Of a DNA stretch of 64,000 nt, positions 35,182 through 48,400 are shown piece after piece. Made by a program: the position numbers and the translations under genes. The stretch spans positions 5,289,058-5,353,057 of the forward strand of contig SCHM01000003.1 of NCBI GenBank assembly GCA_004123355.1, read 5' to 3'. The notes beneath the pieces were generated by a model. That model saw nothing but the letters and a program-made list of their open reading frames with translations. It ran no database searches and had not been told where the DNA came from. The stretch is from Amphirosellinia nigrospora (lineage: Eukaryota; Ascomycota; Sordariomycetes; Xylariales; Xylariaceae). How positions within the stretch are numbered: the stretch's first letter is position 1; each line of letters begins with the position of its first letter.

Positions 35182-37883
35182 TCATTCCAACAAGCCGGCA
35201 GCAACAGTTTCGCCTCCGCTCCGGAGGACCACCCGTTGACCAACTTCCAAGGGCACCTTGTTGCTCATCTTGATTATGATCCTCGCCACGCCAGCTGGCT
35301 TGATGAGTTTAGGCTTCTTCTTTAGCACCGTGCCCTTGACCTTATCAAGAAGAGCGGGTATCTCAATAATCTGCCCGCCGCATGAAGACGCCCTCTGTGC
35401 ACGTCTACCTGCATCGGCATCAAGATGTCAAATGCGAGCACCTTAACAGTGAATGTATCAACGCACGCGATTGGTTGCTTGGGGTCGCAGATGATATCCC
35501 CTACACGTACGTGTATCGGGTCAATGTTGCTGAGATGAATCACGACATTTTGCCCAGCAACACCCCAATCGACCGGCTCCGAGTCTAGTTCCAGCGATTT
35601 GATGTAGGCCTTCTCTCCACTTGGCTGGACGAGAAGCGCATCGCCAGCCTGTAACGATCCAGCATCAATGCGGCCGGATATGGTGAGAGGACTTTGTGGC
35701 GAGCGAAAGACTTCCGAAATGGTCATCCTCAGCGGCTTGGTCAATGCCCTAGCCATAGGCTCTGAGCTCTCTAATTCCGCTATGAGAGTATTTCCAGTAT
35801 ACCAACTGGCAGCAGGGTCGGATGACCTATTGACCAGATTGTCGCCATGCAGACCGGACACGGGGACATAGCTAACGTTCTTAAGTTGAAACCCAGTAGC
35901 AGAGAGGAAACCGGAAACTTGCTGTGAGATTTCGTCAAATCGTTCTCGAGACCAGGCGACAGTATCCAACTTGTTGATAGCAACAATGATTCGTGCTACT
36001 CCCATGCTCCGCAATAGAAGAGAATGCTCTCTGGTTTGTCCCTTGAGACCGGCTTCGAAAGCACCCGTCGCCGCGTCGACCACCAATATAGCAAAGTCAG
36101 CTTGACTGGCCCCCGCAATCATATTCGGGATGAAGTCTCGGTGACCTGGAGCGTCTAATATGGTGAAACATGTAGAATCCGTATCGAACTTATTAGTAGC
36201 AATGTCTATTGTAACTCCTCGGGTTCTTTCCTCGGACCGTTGATCTAAGACCCACGCGAGGGCAAACGAGGACTTTCCAATACTCTCGGCTTCTTTTCGA
36301 TACCTTTGAATAGTTCTCTGATCTACCACGCCGAGATCGAGGAGCAGTCGGCCCATGAGAGTACTCTTTCCAGCATCCACATGACCTGATTTTGTTAATA
36401 TGCCTCGGCGCTTAAAATATTTATGGTGCTTGGAGCCACTTACCAACCACTACAAAGCTCGCGTTTTTCTTCTTCTTCGCCTTCTCAAACTCATTTATCA
36501 CGTCCAAGTTTTTGCTTTTTGGTAAGGGAGTATCGTCGATCCTCATGGTCTTCATCCCGTCTATAGTATCTTCGCCCTTTCCCTCGGGGGGAGGTTTCCT
36601 TTTTGGTGTGCTTGCGGCTAGTTTTTATTGCTTGCTAGTTCCGAAAATATTAGTCTAATCACCCTTATACCTTTTTCGCCAAAAGCGAACCTTTGGATTG
36701 CGCTGCGAGGACCACGTCGTCTGGGCTTGGTTCTGAAAAGGCATCAGCTATGGAGGATGTTAAGAAGCGCATGTATGGCAGTTCATAACATTGGTGATTC
36801 CTTGGCACAGGTGCAGAGTAGTTTGTAGATGACCCAAAGAGAGTTTGAGCAAGGGCTGATGGAGCGGCGATTAAAGCGTCGAGAGACGGATCTTTTCGAG
36901 TTGGAAGATCATATGCGCATGGCTGTGTAATAACAGTATCTGAATCCTCGGCCGTTGAATCTGAAGCGGGACGAGTCTGGACTTTTGTGTGGATTGGCAG
37001 GGGCTTGACATCCCGTCTGCTGCCCAGCCTTTCCACTAGGGGACTGCGCATGTGCGTTGGCTCTTTTAACGTTTCTGGGTCGTGTTTGTTGGTGATAGTA
37101 GCGTCTTCTGGCTTTCTAATTTTTTATTTTCCAACTTTTGTTCCTCGGCTTTCTTTTTGCGAGCAGCGGCGAGTGCTTGAAGTTTCGACATCTTTCCTGA
37201 AGAGCCGGAACCTCCTAGCACACCCGCCGCGTGGGTGAGGGGGTTCGATAAAAAGGGCGCGGCGCTCGTTGGGAACGTCCAACCACGGCATATCGTAAAA
37301 ACTCATTAAGAGAATGATGCCGGTTGTGCTTAGGATATTGGTCATCTACGCCTTTCCACGTTAGCTGGTTAGTGACTGAGGCATGTTGATTTTCGAACCC
37401 ACCCTCAAATCCAGATGCAACACCAGGGGAGCATTGTTTGAGCCCTAGCGCTTCCGCGCGTTGCATCTTGGCACCTATGCCAAAGGGATCCATCCATATA
37501 AAAAATTGAGGACCTACTCCGGAGTTGTTCTGTTTCTGGGCCAGCGGTTTGGCGGGTTTTGGCGAAATGTACTTGCTTTTAAGGTAAGCAGCGGACTTTT
37601 CGACATCGTAGTAGTAATGCCACAGGGCCTCTTCAATCTGTTGTGTCGTGACCTTGGAGGAATCGGTCCCACGCGGCGCGGACTTGAGTGTGCCGGCGAC
37701 CATCTGGGCTACATGAGGCGTTAGATCTGGCGAGGTCGAGTATAGAAATAGGATTCTGATCTTGCTATTCGCACCTCGATCTTCAGAGCTTAGCTCGTCG
37801 TCGTCACCGGAATACCCTGCACCCTCATATTCATCGAGATCGTTCTCGTAATCGTAGTTCCGATATGCTTGATGGCGCGACAT
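35182..37883 (-). CDS. HBS1: HBS1, ribosome-rescue GTPase (possible HBS1/SKI7 dual gene)
   Basis: eRF3/EF1A-like GTPase that with Dom34/Pelota releases stalled ribosomes (no-go and non-stop decay). Starts MSRHQAYRNYDYENDLDEYE at 37883; intron 37709-37774 joins DR|AQMVAGTLK to the HBS1 N-terminal domain (VTTQQIEEALWHYYYDVEK). A disordered linker with FSEPSPDDVVLAAQSKG follows, then NEFEKAKKKKNASFVVVG, an intron, and the G domain: GHVDAGKST (G1), TRGVTID (switch), DAPGHRDF (G3), INKLD (G4). Domains II and III run to GQRVVLRSGGETVAAGLLE. The frame slips near 35375, 37100 and 37225, all at G/C or A runs. The intron after QSKGSLLAKK, about 36605-36670, if retained gives an early stop; many fungi with a single HBS1 make a Ski7-like short isoform in this way. 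Confidence 0.92.
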
Positions 37884-39322
37884 TGTGAGGGTAGCTTGAA
37901 TTATGTTGTTGACAGTATATGATGAAATTAAGTGCCTGGTCCCTAATACTTGGGTATTTGGTAAGGAAATTTGTATTTGTGTTGGAACTATGATGTGATG
38001 GAGCTGAGGTAGAGTACTAGGTGATGTTGGTCTGTACTTATAGAGGTGGACAATCAACAATCAATAGAGGAGGGGCAAATGAGGGGCACATTGAGTACTT
38101 ACTTAAGCCATCGCATTCCATTTAGATTATTCGGGGTATTATGAAACTGTATTAAATGAATGTACCTAGTACTGATGACGTAGGGCTTATACAGGCTGTT
38201 TAGGTGGAGACTAGGTATCCATGCATTCAATGGTATCACGTGACTTCAAGTTTGCTACACCTATTTACTGACCTAGTGTGGGGTCTACAAACGGACGCTA
38301 CCTAGGTAGGGTATAAGGACATATTGCTGGGATGGACCCTTACACTTTTAGTTAAAGCTTACTTGGTTCATGTTAAAAATATGAGATGGGTAGAGCTGTA
38401 ACTGTTCTATCAGCACACTGGCTCGAGAAAAATGGCGCCAATGGGAGATAAACCGAGGCGGTCATACATTTCACAGTAAAATACTCTTTGAACATCATAG
38501 TTTTAACACAATATCTAAACCAAACCGAATCAAAATGGTTCTATGGGCTAAGTATAACTATTAGAAGCAATGTCTACTTACTTAGGTATTATACTTTTTT
38601 TAAGAAAAGTTATTAAGTTATACTTTATGGTTACAGTTCTAGTTAAGTTTGCAGGTGAAGTTGGATTATTGTTATAACTCTAGGTACTGGGTATAATACT
38701 ACAATTGGGTTACGAGGACTCCTTTATATAAAAGATTCCTAAAACAGTTTGCTCTTTACATTCCATTGCTATCCTGAACTCAAGTCTCCTAATAAGGGGT
38801 TAACGTGAAAGGAGAGAATAATCGTGGCTCGTTTGGGAATAGCAGGTTTCACGAGACATGGTGACGGGCCCTTGTTTGCGTGGAGGTGTTATAGAGTCAG
38901 TGATAGTCATGGTAAACCTGTCCTAACACAACCCTCTCACAAGCCCTTGTTGTACAAGCAAATGCTCTGTAGGCGCAAACATATTGTTCTCATACCTGTT
39001 TTATAAGGTACTCAACGTAGTAGTCGAGCGAGATTAAATACAAAATGCACCCAGCTCTGGATTGTAGACTGGCCCAGGCTTACAAATGGGCGCTTGATCT
39101 CGAAATCATGTCCTGTTATACATAATAACTTGTGCCGCCATGTGGTCCTACCGTCTACCTATGGGGCCTGCGTAGCTTACCAATCCGCTCTCGGGCCGTT
39201 TAAAGCTCTTCTGGAGAACAATCAATACGGTAGCCCATGAAAAACAAAGCTTACTACATCAACCGGGGAGTTGATGGGGTTAACATATGCAATATCTCTG
39301 ATTTGCACTATGCGTGTGAACT
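37884..39322. other. Upstream region of HBS1
   Basis: Promoter side of HBS1 and 3' side of VPS27. A TACCTAGGTA palindrome lies near 38300-38309. Very A+T-rich between about 38500 and 38750. No gene recognised. Confidence 0.45.
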
Positions 39323-41735
39323 TTACAAATCAATCAAGCTTTCTTCCACCACAGGCTGCTGGGGCGTATGGTGCGGGGCGGAAGGGAATGGGTCCTGACT
39401 GAATCCCGCGTAACCGGGAACCCCCCCTGGTATACGTGGCTAGGCTGACCTGCGCTTTGCTGTTGTTGCCAATAAGGTTGAGAATTCGGCTGAGCTACTT
39501 GTTGATATGGCTGTGCTGGAAGCGATGGTTGGGTAGGTGGTATGGGTTGTACACTAGTGGAAGAAGGGGTTGGAGGAACGGATTGCCCATTGACATTCGA
39601 TCCCCGGTGCAAAGTAGGGTAGGGTGATTGTGCCGTCTCCAAAGACCCAGTTGACGTATGGCCGTCGGGAGGGAGCGAGGGAGGGTAGTAGTAGGCTGCG
39701 TTTGAATCTACTGATGGCACCGCCACTGGCTCGTGAGATTGATTGTGGGGTGTTTGGGGCGATGGTTGAGGCAAATGGCTGGGTTGAGAGGAAGGGGCCG
39801 AATGTTCTGGCGGGGCAAAATTTGGGTTAGGATAATGAATAGGAGCGGACGGCACCTGCTTAGGGTAGGTCTCATTCCTTTGTGCTGCATGTGGTGGATA
39901 CGGACTGTTGGAAGGCATTGAAACTGATGAACGCTTGTCGTAAGCTACATATGGTGTCTGCGGTGCATTTCGAGAGTAGTTGTGAGCTGTGGTCGGCTGG
40001 GTGAAATTCGGTGGTGGATCGCCAGTATAGAAATTCTCTGCTCCGGAAGTAGGGTTGCTAGCCACCGGGCCTAAAGCGGGATAAGGACTGGCGGCCTGCC
40101 TTGAGTTCGGAATGTTGTATCCTCCAAGGCTGTGTTGACTGTATGCTTGGAAAGGCGCTCCTCTAGCATTCTGTCATAATCGCACAACTGTGGACAACTT
40201 GGCATGCAAATCCAACAAGGTATCTGAGTGTGATAATTAGCAGTAGTAGCATAACGATGCTAATTAGAGATACTTACCATGTTTGCTCATAGTTTCACCA
40301 TAAGTGCGCGCCAGTTTAGGCCTTAGCGTCCCGATCGAATCGTAAAGCTCTTGTATCTGGGCTCCCTTAGGATAGTCCCTGGTGGTTGTTTGCAGCCTAT
40401 CTACTAGCGTAGCAAACAAGTTGATGTTTTCTGCCTCGACCGGACTGAGTTCGTAATCGTTCTTGGGAAGGATGAAATTCGTGGCTGATGCAGTCCCTGA
40501 ACTGTTTGTCTGCTGTTTTAGGACGGCCGTATGTCGCTGCTTTTGTTCTTCCATATCAGCTAGCGACGCAGCTATAGCAGCTTTTAGATCTTCGTCTTCT
40601 TCCTCTGCCTCGCTAACATATGTTGATCCTTTGCGGATGGGTTGTGTAGTTGATGGTTTGTTGTCCATAGGAGGGACATACCCTCGCGAATGACTCTGAA
40701 CCTCCTCCAGGCTCATCGCAAGCGCCTTTTTAAGATCTTCATCAAATGCATCATCAACTCGGGCGTTACGGGGTTGCATTATTGAGCTACTCCGGTTCTT
40801 ATGAGGGAAGGAAGATGTCGTAGATGGAATCGTGTCTACTGTAGAGGCTCCCTTGGCGGACCTGTCTGTTAGCCTAGCATAGCAACCGTCATCAACTCGA
40901 ACAGCTTGCATGATGCCTAGGTGGGGCAAGGGAAGCGTTTTGGAGGAGCACTGTTGATCAAAACAATTTCCGCAGTTACGGCAATGGTGTTTTCGGTTCG
41001 TAAAGGTGAAAGCGGTCCGGCAACGCATGCACACTTCTGAGTCGGTCCACTCGGGGGGCTAATTTGGAGATGAGCTTCATAGGTTAATTAAAAGGTTCGT
41101 GTGGGCAAAACTCACGGCACTGCTATCAATCATGCTACTTGCAACCGTGACTCTGGGTGGGAACTGAAAGCCTTCCTTTTGTACCGTCCGATAGACTTCA
41201 TCAATGTACTTGAATTCGTAACGCCCCTCCGTTGCAGCAGCCCAAGATTGAATCAGCTCGAGTATCTTAGACTTGACATCTTGGTTAATCGCTGCGGCGC
41301 CACCGGCATGGAGAAGGGAGACAAGATTATCCATAAACTCGCGGGAAGCGATCTCGACGAGGAGCGAACCGCCGTTCTTGACGCATGTGTCGGTGAGCTG
41401 GGGTCAATGTTAGCAAGAACATATTCCGTGATCCAGCATACATGTATAGCCCGTACATTAAGGCACTTAACTGTGTATTGGGGTTCTTGTTGCCGATACG
41501 ACGCTTCAGAGAGCGCATAGCTTCCTTGGCTGGACGGTCTTGGAGCGTATGACGTCGGATATCTCGAGGTTGAGGGGGATATTTTCACTGCGAGGACAGG
41601 GTGGATTAGCTCACGCGCACAGCAACCAGAAATATATCAGGAGCCGTGATTCTTCCATACAGGCTACTGCCGGTGGCCTTCTCTATCTGCTCGTCCAAGG
41701 CGCTGTTGGCCGAGGATACCACCTCCCATCATCAT
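39323..41735 (-). CDS. VPS27: VPS27, ESCRT-0 subunit
   Basis: Endosomal protein that with Hse1 captures ubiquitinated membrane cargo and recruits ESCRT-I. In order: VHS domain ([55 protein letters not shown]), FYVE zinc finger ([23 protein letters not shown]), two ubiquitin-interacting motifs ([14 protein letters not shown] and [18 protein letters not shown]), a helical core ([17 protein letters not shown]), then a P/Q/S-rich tail with PSAP motifs ([16 protein letters not shown]) for ESCRT-I and a final clathrin box ESLIDL. Start codon candidates are three ATGs in a row at 41729-41735. First intron 41588-41660. The frame slips near the start, near 41455 and at a C run (39421-39427) before the true end. 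In the FYVE motif VRVCDxCY the Cys is Asp (VRVDDGCY). Confidence 0.92.
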
Positions 41736-42363
41736 GTAAAGTGTGTCGGTGGTTGCGCGAAGTGGTAAAACGCCGCTGGGGTCTGGTGGCGGTAGGTTAG
41801 GCGGGTGAGGGGTTTGAATATTCCAGTAGTTGAGTTGCTGCACCTATTATTCGGCGAATCACCTAGCAATGAGGTTGAACATCGGTAAGGATCGAGATGT
41901 TGGTGATTGTTGGGTGAACAGTCGTGAAGGACAAGGCGTTGCGACTACATAGCTATTAAGAGGTAGCCTGTTGATGAGGTAACTGATGGATTGCCTACCT
42001 AGGTAAATTAAGTACATAGGTAGCTGAGGTACGTGTGATCTAGCCTAATCAGGTACCTAGCGTACGTGTACATACTACCGGACCAGGACTTCTGTGCTGC
42101 AGCCTATTGTACTTTGTACTTTACTCAGCTGCATCTGATAAATTAGTAAGGGTCTTGCCTAATGGAGCTAAGGCTATATTCAACATTTCCTGTCTCTCTA
42201 ACTACCTTCTCCCTACATACCTTATGTAACCTAGCCGTACCTAAATACTGAGAGAAAAGAAAACTAATTGAGCTAATCAGGGTTATCTTCTCCACCCATC
42301 AGTACCTAGCAAGGTAGTAGCGACAACCAAAGCGCAAAATCAATGGCGGCGTTTGCGGACCTG
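41736..42363. other. VPS27 upstream region beside the AT island
   Basis: Promoter side of VPS27. Between about 41995 and 42065 there is a cluster of CCTAGG-centred palindromes and relatives (TACCTAGGTA, GGTACCTAG, GTACGTGTAC). Ends at the left copy of the 107-bp repeat. Confidence 0.45.
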
Positions 42364-42470
42364 TTACCGTTATAGGATGGCAAGGAGGTTGTATTAGGTC
42401 TGGAGCTATCTGAGTAGTGCCATTCTGGTAGAAATTTGGTTTATGCCTATCGGGACCCACAAAACCCACA
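42364..42470 (+). repeat. Left copy of 107-bp direct repeat flanking the AT island
   Basis: Starts TTACCGTTATAGGATGGC and ends GGACCCACAAAACCCACA. It matches 57362-57468 at 104 of 107 positions; the three differences are all A/G transitions. Base composition is ordinary, unlike the island between the copies. Confidence 0.95.
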
Positions 42471-45400
42471 CCGGCCACCACTCCCCACCACAAGCACCGC
42501 TAAAGTAAAAGCATTCCAATCGCCAGATTTTTTATCTTTACAATCTAAATATATATAAACAATAATAAATAATATTTCTTTTTTTTTTTTTTTTTTTTTA
42601 ATAAGCTTATTTATTTTAATATATAATCGAATAATCGATCGTTTAGTTTTTTTTTTTGTTTTTAAAAAGTTTTATATTCGTTTTAAAGTTTTTAAATTTT
42701 TTTGTTTTATTAATTAATTAAATTTTTTTTTTTTCCGAGCGATTTAATTAAATAACGTTTATTAACTTTAAAAATAGCTATTTTTATTTCTTAAAAATAA
42801 TTAATAAATTTTAACTTAAATATTTATTATTATAAATTTTTAATTTTATTATAATTATATAAATAAGTAAAATCGTACGAATATTAATAGTTAATAACTT
42901 TTTATTTTAAAGCTTAAATTTTTTTTAAATGTTTATTTTTTAGCTGAATAAAAATAGTAAATTTTTTTTTTTTGTTTTAAAATTTTTATAATTAATTATT
43001 ATTTTTTTAGTAGCGGTTAGTTTTTTTTTTAAAATAGTAATTTTTTTTTTAAAATTTAAACCTAATTTTTTGATTTTTTTAGTTTTTTTAAAATAATTTA
43101 TTAAAACTTTTTAATTTTTTTATTAAATTTTTTTCGTTAACTATTAGTTTTTTTAATTAAAATAATTAATATTAATTAAAAAATTTTTTTTTTTTAATTT
43201 ATTAATTAAAAATATATTTTATTTATTTTTTAATTTGTTTAAACTTATAACTAGATTTTTTAAATAATATAGCTTTTTAAATTTATTAGAATTTTTAATT
43301 TTTAATTATTTAAATTTATAATAAATTTTTTAAATAATATAACTTTTTTTTAAGTTTAATAGAGTTTTTAACTAAAAAACTTAAAATAAGTTTTTTTAAA
43401 ACAAATAATTTTTTTTTTAATTTATGTTTTTTTTTTTTAAATAAAAATTATTTAAGTTAAATCTTTTAAAAATTAATAGTTTATTAGAATTAATAATAAA
43501 AATATATTTTTTTTTTTTAAGATAAAAAAATTTATAATTATATTTATTAATAAATTTTATAATTTTTTAAATAATTATTAAAATAAAGCTATTAAAATTA
43601 ACAAAGTAAAATTTATTATTAAATATATAAACTTTTAATTTTTTTTTTTAAATATATAATAAACTAAAATATTATTTTTAAACTAAATAAACTTTTTATT
43701 TTTTAAATATTAAGAAATTCGGCTATTTATTAATTTTTTAGTTTAAAATATTAATATATTTTATAATTTCTAAAAAAATAAATTTATTTTATTTATAGTT
43801 CGATTAATAACGAAATAGCTATTAAATTTTTTTAATAATTTTATTAAATTAAACATTTTAATTCGTAAAACTATTATTTATTGAATATTAAAAAAAAATC
43901 TTTTTAGATTAGCTAAATAGTTAATTTAAAAAATAATATAGCTTAATTTTTTATTAAGTTTTTTATTTTTTAATTATTATAATTTTTTAAATATTAATAA
44001 TAATTAATTTTTTTAATTAGTTATATAAACGAAATTCTATTAAAAAAAAAAATAAGTTTTTATTTTTTCGGGGTATTTTTATTATTTTTTCGAAAAAAAA
44101 TAAAAGTTTATTATATTAATCGATTAAAAAAAATAATAATTTTTTTTTTATAGTTTTTATAAGCTATATTTTAAAAAATACTTATTATAGTATTTAATAA
44201 TAATCTAATTTTAGTTAAAATATATTTTAATAAGTTTAATAAATAAAAATAACTAATTTTTAAATTTTTATTGATTTAAAAAAAATTAATAAATTTTAAA
44301 AAAATTTTATAATAATTTAACTTTAATTTTTTTTTTTTTCTGAAAATAGTATTAAAATATTTTTATATATTTAAATAAAAGTTTAATAGTATTAAAAATA
44401 ATTTTAATTTTTTTATTAAACGTTATTTAAATAATTTATTTAATTAGTTTAGTTTTTAAGTAATTTTTTATTTTTTATAAAATCGATTTTTTTTATTAAA
44501 AAGATTTAGAAAGCTTTTTTTTTATAGCTTTTTGTTTTTTTATAAAAAATTTTTTTTAATATAATTAAGCTAAAAAAATTAGGATTTAATTATTTTTTTA
44601 GGATTTAAATTAATAAGTAATATATTATTAATATTAATTAGTTTTATTTAAAATATTTAAAAAAGTTATTTTTATATTTAATAAATATTTTAAATAAATT
44701 ATTTAAATAATATATTATTAAGTTTAAACTATATTAGTTTTTAATATTTAAATAGATTTTTTTTTTATATTAAAATATTATTATTAAGTTGTTTTTATTT
44801 TAATAAATTTATTTATTAATATTTTAAGATTAATAAAAAGTTTAATAAGTTTATAATAAATAATTTATTGTTTTTCGATAAAGCTTTTATTTTATAAATA
44901 TAAGTTTATTTTTAAATTTAGTTTTTTTTTTTTTAAAAATTATTTTTTTTATTTTTTTATAATTATTTTTTTTTTGCTTATTTTTTTTTACGTTAATTTT
45001 TTTTATATTATAGTTATTTTATTAGATTTATATAGTTTTTTATTTATTAGTTTTTAAGATTTTTTAAACTAGATTTTTTTTTAGGTTTTAAAAAGTATTA
45101 TATTATTTTAATTTTTTTTTTAAAAATAAAGGGTTAAGTTTTCGATTTTTTTAAATAATATTATATATTGAAAAAATTTATAAAAATTTATTATTAAGCT
45201 AATTTTTTTTTTTTTTTTTCGATTTTTTAATATTTTAATAAAATAGAAAAGTTTTATTTTTTAATAATAAAAAAAATATTAATAATAATTGCGCTATTTA
45301 TAATTTTTTTATATTATATTTAATATAATAATTTTTTTTAATTTAAATATATAAATATATTATTTAAAAATATAATTAGTAAAAGTTTTAATTTATTTTA

Positions 45401-48400
45401 AATTAAGCTATAAAAGTAGTTTATAAAGTTTTATTTTAAGTTAAACTTTATAAAGTATTTTATTAACTTTTTTAAAATAATATAAAATTATTAAAAAATA
45501 TTTTTAATATAAATAATAAATAAATATTATTTTTTTAAATAAGTTAGGTTTAATTTTATATAAATATTCGGATATTTATTTATTTTATATTTTTTTAAAA
45601 GTTAAGCTAAATTAGTCGGGTTTTTAGCTTATAAATATTAATTATAAGCTAACTATAAGTATTTTTTATTAATGTTTTTTTTTTTAAAAAATAAAAACTA
45701 AAAGTTAAATTAATTAAAAAAAATTAAAAACTCGTTTTTTTTTTAATATTAATATTTATATATAAATAATTTTTATTTTTTAAAATTAAAATATAAAGAT
45801 TAAATAACTTTAATCGATAAATAAATTCTATTTTTTTTTTTTTTTTTAAAATAATTAATTTAAAGTTTAAAAATTAATAAAACTTTTAATTTAATAATTT
45901 AGCTAAAAAAATCTTTTTAATTTTTAATATTTTTATAAGCTAAATATAATTAGTATTTATTAAAGTTTAGTTAATAAAATAATAGGCTATATTTAAATAT
46001 TTATTTATTTTTATTTTATATTAAAAAAAATAATTTTTTAATTAGTTATAAATTTTTTTATATAATTTTTAAGTTTATTTTAAACTATATACTAAATAAC
46101 CGGGTTATAGTTTTATAAATAAGTTATATTTTTATTAAATGTAAAAATTATATATTTTTATTTTAAAAAATAATTTTATTTTAAAATTTTATTATAATAG
46201 AAATAAAAAAACCTTTTTAATAATAATTTTTATTATTAAGGCTTTTTATATTAGTAAAGAATATTTTAAAGTAAAAAAATTTATTAAATATAGCCGAAAT
46301 TAAAAAATTATTTTTCGATAATAAAAAATCTAGGTTTTTTAGTACGGTTTTAAAGATTTTTAATTTATTTTTAAGATTAAATACTTAAATAAAGATTTAA
46401 AAAAAAAAATAAAAAGTTTTTAATTATTTTAATTATGTTTAAAGTTTATTAGTTTTTATAAAATTAATAAATCCTAATTATTTATTAATATTTTTAAATA
46501 TAAACTTAAAATATAGCTAGTTTTTAGTAAATTTTTTATTTTTTTTTATTTTAAATATATTTAAAAACTATTATTATAAAGTTTAACTATTTTTAATATA
46601 TTTTTATATTTAATAATTTATTTTTTTTTAAAAATTAAAAAAGTTATAATTACTGGAATAAATATTTAGCTAAGCTTTTTTTTTATTCGGACGAAAAAAA
46701 AATAAAAAGTTTTTTTAATAGCTTTTTTAATAAATGTTTATAAAATTTATTTAAAATATTATAAACTTAGTTTTATTTTATTTTAAAAAAGCTTTTTTTA
46801 TATAAAATAGCCCGGGGTTTTTTTTATTTATAAAATAATCTTTATTAAATAAATATTTTATTATAGGTTATATTGTAATAAATAAAAAATAGATTTTTTT
46901 TTTTTATTAGCTAAATTTTTTTATTTATTTTTTCGTTAAAAAAAAAATATCCGGATTTTTTATTTAAATAAAATAAATTTTTTACCGAAAATATATTAGA
47001 ATTAAAATCGATATTATTAATATTATAAAATAATAATATTATTTTTTAAAAAAATTTTATATACTAATAAAATTAAAAATTATAACTTTTTTTTATAAAT
47101 TAAATATAATATTTTTAATTTATTTATAATTTATTAATATTAAATAAATGCTATTTTTATATATTTAAACTATTATAAATTTTTTAATATTAATAATTTA
47201 GCTAAAACTATTAAAATCTTTTTAATTTTAAAGTTTTATTCGTTTTATTATTATTTTTTTTTTAAAAAATATAAACAATTATATTTATAGATTAAAAAAC
47301 TATCGATTATATAATATTACTTTTTAAATTGTTCGAAAAATTATTTATATTATTTTTTTTAAACTAAATTTTAATAAAGTTTAATTTTATTTTTATTATT
47401 TGTTTAGCTTGTTTATGTTTATTTTTTATTATAAAAAGTTAATTTTTAAAAAAAATTATTATTTTAGTTTATAGTTTTTTTTAAAATTAAAATTTTTTTT
47501 TTTTGTTTATTTTATATTTATAACTTTTAACTATTAAAAATAATATTTTTTTAAATTTTTTTATTTTTTTTTAATATTTAAACCGTTAAATATTATTAAT
47601 TTATTTAATAATTCGGTTATTTATTTTTTTTTTTCTTAAAAACAAAATTTTAACTTTAATAAAATTAATATTTTGTTTTTAAAAACGTAAATTTTATTTT
47701 ATTTTATAAAAAAATAATATTAATAGTTTTTAATAATTAAAAATTTAATTTAAATAATAGTTTTTTTAAATTATTTTATTTATATTTATATTATTTTATT
47801 TTTTTTTAGCTAAACTTTTTTTAAACTATATAATTTTTAAAAAATAATAATATAAAAATTATAATTTTTTTTTTTAAAAATTCTTAAATATTTTAAATTA
47901 AGTTTAAGTTCGGATTAATAATTATATTTTTATAAATTTTATAAAGCTTTTTTTTATATTTATTATTTTTATATTTTTTTTTTTTTAAAAATATAAAAAA
48001 ATTTAATTTTATATAATTAGGTTTTTTTATAATAAAGCTTTTAAACCAAATAAAATTTCGGATTTTTTTTTAAAATATAAAAATAAATCGTTTTTTTAAA
48101 AAAAATCAAATTTTTAATTCTTTATAATTTTATTTTAAAATAAACTAAAATATAAAGCTTTTATTTATATAGCTTAAAATAAAATAAGCTATTATTTATT
48201 TATTTTATTAATATTATTAGATTTATTAATAAATTAATTTTTATAATATATTAAGAAAATTTAAACCGGGTTAATAAAAAAAAAATAATAAATAAGTAAA
48301 AAAATAGTTTTATAATTAAAATAAACTATTTAATATATTAAAAATTAGCTTTATTTTTTAAATAAGTAATTTTTTTTAAAAAAATAGTTTAAAATAATTA

